Of a DNA stretch of 64,000 nucleotides, positions 56,368 to 64,000 are shown piece by piece; within the stretch, counting starts at the first letter, position 1; each line of letters starts with the position of its first letter. The notes under the pieces are model-generated. The model was not told where the DNA came from, made no database searches, and worked only from the letters and a program-made list of their open reading frames with translations. Origin of the DNA: Fagopyrum homotropicum (taxonomy: Eukaryota > Streptophyta > Magnoliopsida > Caryophyllales > Polygonaceae); assembly GCA_033239125.1 (NCBI GenBank), contig BSWB01000004.1, positions 62,991,501 through 63,055,500 of the forward strand, in the 5' to 3' direction. The position numbers and the translations under genes were made by a program.

Positions 56368-58062
56368 CATATCCACGGAGTTTGGTCAAGCTAATGACCT
56401 AAAAGAAGCGCTTGGTGGGAGGCAACCCATTGGTACAACTCTTTCCCTTTTCTCTTTTGCCTTTGTTTTTGCTTTTGTGTGTTTTTGTGTTTTGTGTTTG
56501 TGGTAGATTTTAGGTAATGAGGAAGCCTAGCAAGGCGAGTTGATGACGATGATTCCGTTTTCAAACATGGGTGGAGCGGACGTGAGGCTTGGACGGCTTG
56601 AGGTGTCTTGTTAGATGGAAGAGCTCCCATCTCACATATACCTTGGCGCGGGTCTCGACGCCGGAATGATTATGAAGAGCTCTCTACCATGCTTGATCGA
56701 TCATCCATCACCACCACTCCACACGAGTTCATCCCAAATACCGAAGCAAACCATTTTACATTGTGAGAACCTTCTTTCACTCTCTTTACTTGAATACCAC
56801 ATTGGGGACAATGTGTTTCTAAGTATGGGGTGGGGTTTGCATGATCCTTTGCATGATGAGCATCTAGGGTAGTTTAACATTTTCACATGTCTTGCATTGC
56901 ACATATTCATTTCAAAAATTCCAAAAAAAATCAGAAAATTTAAAAATTTTTGTGCTTTCTAGGCTTGGATATGACCCTAATGATGAACCTTGTCTTGTGG
57001 ATTGGCTATGGATGGCCTTGTGTGTTTAATTGATGATGCATATGTGGACTTGAAATACTTATCTTGAATTCCATGGATGACTTGTGATTATGATGCTTGC
57101 CTTGATTTAATTGAGGATTGAAAGTCGAAATTGCATGCTAGCTCTTGCACATCAATTGGGAGTGATTAAGGCAATTCATCTTCCTCTACTTCTCATCTTG
57201 ATCATGTTGTTTGAGCACCTCAAATGAATATAAATTTGACCTCTTTTGACCCATCCGGGAATAGGAGCATGTTAGTGTGTTGATGTGTGTGAAAAGCAAG
57301 TGTGGGGTGAAGTTGTTGATGAAAAGAATGTCATGAATGAAGTGCTGAAATTGTTGTGAAAGTGTAGCCAAAAATATAGGTTTGGGGACGTCGGTTTAAA
57401 TGACAAGTAACTCGGTACACTTCACATGATCGGGTGTTGGTGCCTTGCCAAAGTCAAATAAACCGATAGTCCTAACGAGCTTTGGTATGTGTGCCCGGTG
57501 TGGATGCACCTCGAAAAATAAAAGAGTCCGAGGAAGGCTAATCACCAAGGTTTCGGCTTTTGTACACCAATGCCATTGTCTCAAAAATAAAAGAAAAGAA
57601 AGAAAAGAAAATGAAGAAAAATATACACTTGAGGGAAGTTGATAAGAAATGTGAAGTTGTGGTTGTTTAGTTCCTTTCCCGGATTAGCATCACATAGCCT
57701 AGAAAATTCCAACCTAATCACAACGTTTCTTGGCCTTCTATTTTTCAAGTCCTTTTGACCTACTTGCATGTGGGTAAGGCTAAGTAATTTAGATTGGATA
57801 TGCTCATGATTATCTTGACTTCTTCATCCTTACATTTCATTGCATGTTATCAAGTTAAGTGTAATTGTCTTTCCATGCTTTCATTTATTTGATACATGAA
57901 TGCTTATCCATGACCATGAAACATGACTATGAAGGTGATCCAATAGTAGAAGCACAAACCAAAAAGATTTTGCCATTTTTCTGCATGCATAAATCATGTC
58001 ATCTCTTAGTCTATAGTTGGGAATTTGCTCGGGGACGAGCAAACCTTAAGTATGGGGTATTT
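56368..58062 (+). other. Family B 3' noncoding region (copy 1)
   Basis: Contains the post-pol hairpin (56412-56433), the inner GGGA hairpin (56798-56815) followed by AAGTATGGGGTGGGG, and the outer GGGA hairpin (58024-58043) with AAGTATGGGGTATTT before the LTR. It is similar to Athila-1 28908-30587 over most of its length. No ORF. Confidence 0.8.
58024..58043 (+). promoter_or_regulatory. Outer GGGA hairpin next to the polypurine tract (family B copy 1)
   Basis: TTTGCTCG-GGGA-CGAGCAAA, identical to Athila-1. The polypurine tract follows 4 nt later. Confidence 0.7.
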
Positions 58063-59821
58063 TGATAACACAATTTATGAGCTAGTTTTAGGTAGTCATT
58101 TAGATAGATTTCTCACTCATTCATGCACGGTTTAGCACTAGTTCATGACGTTTTGCACTCAATTCACGTATTTTGTCGAGATAGACGTCTACTCGGACTT
58201 TTGCTTGCTTTGTAGGTAATTTGGGAGATTTAAGAGCCTAATCGATACATCCGAGGATCATTCCTCGAGATGACACACTTCCGGACTCATTGGAATGCAA
58301 GCTAAGGGCTAAGGAGGACTCATGGAACCTTGCCAACACAAACCATGCACCAAATCATGGCTTAACGAGCCTAGGAGAAGCTTTTGTCAGAAACCACGGT
58401 CTAGGCCCTTTCCACGGCCGTGGTTATGCCCGTAATTCTTGCCAGGACCACGTTGACAGCTGGCCACGATTCTCTTCCATTGCTCTTGCATCATAGTGGG
58501 TATTTAAAGGATTTTTGCAGCTGTAATTGGGGATCTCTCTCCTCTCTTTTGACCTACCTTTCTTCCCCAAAACACTTCTCCATTGTTGCCTCTCTTCCAA
58601 GCACCCATTAGGGGTGTTCTTGGAAGAGATTAGTGTAGATTCTCGTTTTAGAGCGAGATTAGATTGGATTCGAGTGAAGCTTCGATTGTTGTCAAGTTGG
58701 ATTAGCTCTTGGAGCCTTGTAAGGATTTGGTAATTTCTATTCTATGCTTTTAATGTCTTTTCTTTGGATTGTTCTTCATCATTTGACCATGACTTGCAAG
58801 CATGTTTTGATTGTGAAGTTTGATCTTGAAATGAATGTTATTGGCTAGATAGATGTGGTTCTAGAGTGAAGGAATAATGTTTGTGATTTGGACTATGATT
58901 GTATTGCTTCCATGTTAGCTTAGGATCGATTTGTGTTCGAAATCCCAACTCGGAACCAAACCACGGCTTGTTCTTCATGCTTCCACGGCCGTGGTTTAGC
59001 ATGATCCACCCGTGTTTTTATTCTGTTGTTCTTATATTGTTGAATCTTGATGTTTGGATGTAGATGTGTTGAAATCCTAGTGTTTGTTGAGCTCAATCTA
59101 ACTTAGGGCAACCTATTGTTAGCAAACTAATTGAGGAATGAGACTTACCCGGTAATTTCCCCTCTTAGATACCTAAGATGATGAACTCTAGGTAGTAGTG
59201 AGCCAAAAAAGCCGCTATTGGATTGAGTGTGCTAGGATCGTTACCTAAGACTTACCTTTTCCGAGACTTACCCGGTAAGGAGGGGTTTGACCCTTAGGTA
59301 GTGGCCGGTTTGTGTGGAATTCCATCCTTTAGGCTCTTTGAGACTTACCCGGTGATGAGAGATTAGTGGATGCATGAGACTTACCCGGTAATTGCTCCCA
59401 TTAGAGAAACACCCAACTCCGAACAACCACAACCTTCCTTAGACCTTTAGAAACATGAGTCCATAGTCATATTCGGAATTCCGAACCTCTAGAATCCATT
59501 TCCTTACCTTTTATCTCTCATCTTTTGTTTGTGTTTTGTGTTGCTTGATTTTGTTGATATATTTGTGATCTTTGTTTGATCACCCAAAACCCTCCAAAAA
59601 CATTGTGTTTTCCATTTTCTTTATTTCTCATCTCATTCTTAGTCTAGATTCACACTATCTTCGGTCATTGAATGACTTAGTTTCACCTCAGTCCTTGAGT
59701 TCGACCTCGGAATACTTTCCTTTCTACAAAATGACCCGTATACTGCGGGTTTCGCTAGGTAGTTTAGGATTTAGTTCGAGTTATAAATTTAAAGCTTTTT
59801 GTGCTATTTCCTAGCGTAACA
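58063..59821 (+). repeat. Family B LTR 2 (1759 bp), shared by two tandem units
   Basis: Serves as 3' LTR of unit 1 and 5' LTR of unit 2. It is nearly identical to LTR 1 except for an 11-bp deletion after GTGATGAGA near 59360 and a few substitutions. Confidence 0.95.
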
Positions 59822-59827
59822 AGTTTT

Positions 59828-59845
59828 TGGCGCCGTTGCCGGGGA
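59828..59845 (+). other. Family B PBS, tRNA-Asp (copy 2)
   Basis: TGGCGCCGTTGCCGGGGA, 6 bp after LTR 2. Confidence 0.9.
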
Positions 59846-59947
59846 CTAGGTTAAGATTAAGTCATTTGCCTTTGATTGTTTTTAGTGTTTATCTTTCTTG
59901 TTACTTTTGATCTTGTGTGTTTTTGTCTTTGCCTTTTCATGTTTGCC

Positions 59948-61129
59948 ATGGACGGATTGTACCTCCAAGACGACCTTGACAACATGGAGTATGAGGAGTT
60001 GATGGAAGGCCAAGATCTAGGACCTCTCCATGATGAGTTTGATTATTGGGAGGAGTTCAATGCCTATCATGAGTCCCATGATCAAGCTCACATGACTACT
60101 TTACCTCATGAGGAACCTCACCATCAACCTCACAATGACCGAGTGGAATCAATGCTAGAAGAGATGTTGAGGAAGATGGATGATCTAGAGAGCAACATTG
60201 CTTCCATTTCTAGTTCCCACATGGAGCTTGAAACGGAAGTTTGTCATCAAGAGGAGGTTCACTATGAGGAGATCCAAGAATTGCCCGATTCAACCATAAC
60301 CAATAGAAGCCTTGAGGAAGAGTTGAATGAAGCTCGAGAGCAATTGTGGTTAAGGGATTTGGCCCTGAAGGAAGAAAAGAGATTGAATACCGAGAGAGAG
60401 GAACAAATGAGGAGGGAGATTAAGGAGATTAGGAATGCTCTTATGCTAGGAGATCCTACCATTCTCCAAGGTTCACCTCCACCTCCTTCACCTTTGGAGG
60501 AGTGCAATGAAGAACTCTCATCCCCGGACATCCTTGCCATCAATCCCGGAACCACACTCGAAGAGCACATGAGGAATGAAGCCAACAAAGAGAACCACGC
60601 CCGTGGAGTACAAATCACGGCCGTGGAAGCTAACAGAGAGAACTACGGCCGTGGAGTACAAACCACGCCCGTGGAAGCTGCTTTCCTAGGCGATCCTAAG
60701 CCACTTTCAGCTCCCTCCGACCCTTTCTTGCTTGCTCGGAGTACACACGAAGATTGGAGCCCCTTTCCTAAGGATTCTCCATTATTGAATGAAGAAAGCA
60801 AGCATGATGGATCCATGATGGTTATGAAGTACTTCAATGAAGGATTCTTTCCGAGAATCGGCTTTCCTCGGATCATAGAGGATGAGGATGACAAGCGCTT
60901 CACCGGAGTGACTGCGGAGTATAAATTGCCTAAGTATGGGGTGGCACCTATGGTTGCAACTCTATACTATCATCAAGGAAGCGGTGATGAAGGAGTCTAC
61001 TACTCACCGGTGAAGAGAGAACTTAAGGCTTATTTGGGCATCAAGTGGCCCTTGCTTGTCATCATGGATTCCGGGAAAAGATGGTTGCTTGGACTCCTCA
61101 AGCAAACCATGGTATTCGAGGTGGATTAA
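59948..61129 (+). CDS. Family B chimeric ORF (copy 2)
   Basis: Same length and start context as copy 1. It differs by only two residues in the coiled coil (Arg to Lys after KEE, and Glu to Lys in RREIEEIRN). Intact frame. Two intact copies show that either the duplication is very recent or the ORF is kept; the divergence is too small to tell these apart. Confidence 0.8.
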   Translation: MDGLYLQDDLDNMEYEELMEGQDLGPLHDEFDYWEEFNAYHESHDQAHMTTLPHEEPHHQPHNDRVESMLEEMLRKMDDLESNIASISSSHMELETEVCHQEEVHYEEIQELPDSTITNRSLEEELNEAREQLWLRDLALKEEKRLNTEREEQMRREIKEIRNALMLGDPTILQGSPPPPSPLEECNEELSSPDILAINPGTTLEEHMRNEANKENHARGVQITAVEANRENYGRGVQTTPVEAAFLGDPKPLSAPSDPFLLARSTHEDWSPFPKDSPLLNEESKHDGSMMVMKYFNEGFFPRIGFPRIIEDEDDKRFTGVTAEYKLPKYGVAPMVATLYYHQGSGDEGVYYSPVKRELKAYLGIKWPLLVIMDSGKRWLLGLLKQTMVFEVD

Positions 61130-62824
61130 CATATCCACGGAGTTTGGTCAAGCTAATGACCTAAAAGAAGCGCTTGGTGGGAGGCAACCCATTGGTACAA
61201 CTCTTTCCCTTTTCTCTTTTGCCTTTGTTTTTGCTTTTGTGTGTTTTTGTGTTTTGTGTTTGTGGTAGATTTTAGGTAATGAGGAAGCCTAGCAAGGCGA
61301 GTTGATGACGATGATTCCGTTTTTAAACATGGGTGGAGCGGACGTGAGGCTTGGACGGCTTGAGGTGTCTTGTTAGATGGAAGAGCTCCCATCTCACATA
61401 TACCTTGGCGCGGGTCTCGACGCCGGAATGATTATGAAGAGCTCTCTACCATGCTTGATCGATCATCCATCACCACCACTCCACACGAGTTCATCCCAAA
61501 TACCGAAGCAAACCATTTTACATTGTGAGAACCTTCTTTCACTCTCTTTACTTGAATACCACATTGGGGACAATGTGTTTCTAAGTATGGGGTGGGGTTT
61601 GCATGATCCTTTGCATGATGAGCATCTAGGGTAGTTTAACATTTTCACATGTCTTGCATTGCACATATTCATTTCGAAAATTCCAAAAAAAATCAGAAAA
61701 TTTAAAAATTTTTGTGCTTTCTAGGCTTGGATATGACCCTAATGATGAACCTTGTCTTGTGGATTGGCTATGGATGGCCTTGTGTGTTTAATTGATGATG
61801 CATATGTGGACTTGAAATACTTATCTTGAATTCCATGGATGACTTGTGATTATGATGCTTGCCTTGATTTAATTGAGGATTGAAAGTCGAAATTGCATGC
61901 TAGCTCTTGCACATCAATTGGGAGTGATTAAGGCAATTCATCTTCCTCTACTTCTCATCTTGATCATGTTGTTTGAGCACCTCAAATGAATATAAATTTG
62001 ACCTCTTTTGACCCATCCGGGAATAGGAGCATGTTAGTGTGTTGATGTGTGTGAAAAGCAAGTGTGGGGTGAAGTTGTTGATGAAAAGAATGTCATGAAT
62101 GAAGTGCTGAAATTGTTGTGAAAGTGTAGCCAAAAATATAGGTTTGGGGACGTCGGTTTAAATGACAAGTAACTCGGTACACTTCACATGATCGGGTGTT
62201 GGTGCCTTGCCAAAGTCAAATAAACCGATAGTCCTAACGAGCTTTGGTATGTGTGCCCGGTGTGGATGCACCTCGAAAAATAAAAGAGTCCGAGGAAGGC
62301 TAATCACCAAGGTTTCGGCTTTTGTACACCAATGCCATTGTCTCAAAAATAAAAGAAAAGAAAGAAAAGAAAATGAAGAAAAATATACACTTGAGGGAAG
62401 TTGATAAGAAATGTGAAGTTGTGGTTGTTTAGTTCCTTTCCCGGATTAGCATCACATAGCCTAGAAAATTCCAACCTAATCACAACGTTTCTTGGCCTTC
62501 TATTTTTCAAGTCCTTTTGACCTACTTGCATGTGGGTAAGGCTAAGTAATTTAGATTGGATATGCTCATGATTATCTTGACTTCTTCATCCTTACATTTC
62601 ATTGCATGTTATCAAGTTAAGTGTAATTGTCTTTCCATGCTTTCATTTATTTGATACATGAATGCTTATCCATGACCATGAAACATGACTATGAAGGTGA
62701 TCCAATAGTAGAAGCACAAACCAAAAAGATTTTGCCATTTTTCTGCATGCATAAATCATGTCATCTCTTAGTCTATAGTTGGGAATTTGCTCGGGGACAA
62801 GCAAACCTTAAGTATGGGGTATTT
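61130..62824 (+). other. Family B 3' noncoding region (copy 2)
   Basis: Post-pol hairpin 61174-61195, inner GGGA hairpin 61560-61577, outer GGGA hairpin 62786-62805 with one pair broken (C-G to C-A), polypurine tract, then LTR 3. Confidence 0.8.
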
Positions 62825-64000
62825 TGATAACACAATTTATGAGCTAGTTTTAGGTAGTCATTTAGATAGATTTCTCACTCATTCATGCACGGTTTAGCAC
62901 TAGTTCATGACGTTTTGCACTCAATTCACGTATTTTGTCGAGATAGACGTCTACTCGGACTTTTGCTTGCTTTGTAGGTAATTTGGGAGATTTAAGAGCC
63001 TAATCGATACATCCGAGGATCATTCCTCGAGATGACACACTTCCGGACTCATTGGAATGCAAGCTAAGGGCTAAGGAGGACTCATGGAACCTTGCCAACA
63101 CAAACCATGCATCAAATCATGGCTTAACGAGCCTAGGAGAAGCTTCTGTCAGAAACCATGGTCTAGGCCCTTTCCACGGCCGTGGTTATGCCCGTAATTC
63201 TTGCCAGGACCACGTTGACAGCTGGCCACGATTCTCTTCCATTGCTCTTGCATCATAGTGGGTATTTAAAGGATTTTTGCAGCTGTAATTGGGGATCTCT
63301 CTCCTCTCTTTTGACCTACCTTTCTTCCCCAAAACACTTCTCCATTGTTGCCTCTCTTCCAAGCACCCATTAGGGGTGTTCTTGGAAGAGATTAGTGTAG
63401 ATTCTCGTTTTAGAGCGAGATTAGATTGGATTCGAGTGAAGCTTCGATTGTTGTCAAGTTGGATTAGCTCTTGGAGCCTTGTAAGGATTTGGTAATTTCT
63501 ATTCTATGCTTTTAATGTCTTTTCTTTGGATTGTTCTTCATCATTTGACCATGACTTGCAAGCATGTTTTGATTGTGAAGTTTGATCTTGAAATGAATGT
63601 TATTGGCTAGATAGATGTGGTTCTAAAGTGAAGGAATAATGTTTGTGATTTGGACTATGATTGTATTGCTTCCATGTTAGCTTAGGATCGATTTGTGTTC
63701 GAAATCCCAACTCGGAACCAAACCACGGCTTGTTCTTCATGCTTCCACGGCCGTGGTTTAGCATGATCCACCCGTGTTTTTATTTTGTTGTTCTTATATT
63801 GTTGAATCTTGATGTTTGGATGTAGATGTGTTGAAATCCTAGTGTTTGTTGAGCTCAATCTAACTTAGGGCAACCTATTGTTAGCAAACTAATTGAGGAA
63901 TGAGACTTACCCGGTAATTTCCCCTCTTAGATACCTAAGATGATGAACTCTAGGTAGTAGTGAGCCAAAAAAGCCGCTATTGGATTGAGTGTGCTAGGAT
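62825..64000 (+). repeat. Family B LTR 3, cut by window end
   Basis: First 1176 bp of a third LTR, with the palindromes at about 63174 and 63746. Whether a third unit or unique DNA follows cannot be seen. Confidence 0.95.

Larger units (their letters stand above)
53290..64000 (+). mobile_element. Family B: tandem array of non-autonomous Athila-derived elements (LTR-int-LTR-int-LTR)
   Basis: LTRs start at 53290, 58063 and 62825, so the period is 4773 then 4762 bp; the difference is one 11-bp deletion in the second LTR (near 59360). The two internal regions are both 3003 bp and almost identical. Each has the tRNA-Asp PBS, a single 393-codon ORF, the post-pol hairpin, both GGGA hairpins and the polypurine tract. 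No protease, RT, RNase H or complete integrase is present. The third LTR is cut by the window end, so the array length is unknown. Confidence 0.95.

Noticed and set aside
53281..64000. Regularly spaced repeats that could suggest a CRISPR or satellite array
   Set aside because: The repeat unit is a full LTR element with PBS, ORF and polypurine tract; this is plant nuclear DNA.

Overview
This window is nuclear DNA of a flowering plant, most likely a eudicot. It holds an intron-rich beta-hexosaminidase gene with GT-AG introns, Athila-lineage Ty3/gypsy elements primed by tRNA-Asp, a chromovirus (Tekay-like) primed by initiator tRNA-Met, and several solo LTRs with 5-bp target duplications. I cannot name the species. 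Roughly four fifths of the window is LTR-retrotransposon sequence. The only clearly functional-looking host gene is the minus-strand HEXO1-like gene at the left edge (11 exons visible; its 3' end lies off the window).

Layout. 1-5284: HEXO1-like gene. 5285-8533: AT-rich intergenic DNA with a possible TIR element (6053-7178) and a broken armadillo-repeat-like gene piece. 8534-12059: minus-strand Tekay-type solo LTR that carries a second, unrelated solo LTR (9699-11206). 12060-14501 and 45302-48997: host DNA with small minus-strand coiled-coil exons, split by one large insertion. 14502-45301: that insertion, a minus-strand Tekay-like element (target duplication ACTTT on both sides). Inside it lies a damaged plus-strand Athila-lineage element, here called Athila-2 (18673-38692), in circularly permuted order: integrase end, ORF2, one LTR, PBS, gag. 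Athila-2 was later hit by a nearly intact 11.3-kb Athila-lineage element, Athila-1 (21175-32440, target duplication GAGGA), and by a minus-strand solo LTR of the same family (34279-36107). 48998-53289: a further Tekay-type solo LTR (target duplication TCCTA) and interrupted LTR pieces, one carrying another solo LTR (51148-52834, target duplication ACTAC). 53290-64000: a young tandem array LTR-internal-LTR-internal-LTR of a short non-autonomous Athila derivative (family B) that continues past the window.

How the parts relate. Athila-1 supplies gag-PR-RT-RH-IN with three lesions. Family B has no protease or polymerase but keeps a 393-codon ORF that joins a Gag N-terminal coiled coil to a remnant of the integrase core, and it shares the PBS, LTR motifs and 3' noncoding region of Athila-1; it was presumably mobilised by an Athila-1-like partner. 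The most interesting signals are noncoding. (i) A GNRA-capped hairpin sits 4-5 nt upstream of the polypurine tract in all three Athila families, with two covarying base pairs, and a second hairpin of the same design lies about 1.2 kb upstream. (ii) Each family carries its own short GC-rich or palindromic motif, repeated through its LTRs and spacers. (iii) A structured segment with loop AGGCAA follows pol in all three Athila families. Whether any of these is already described needs a literature and alignment search I could not run.
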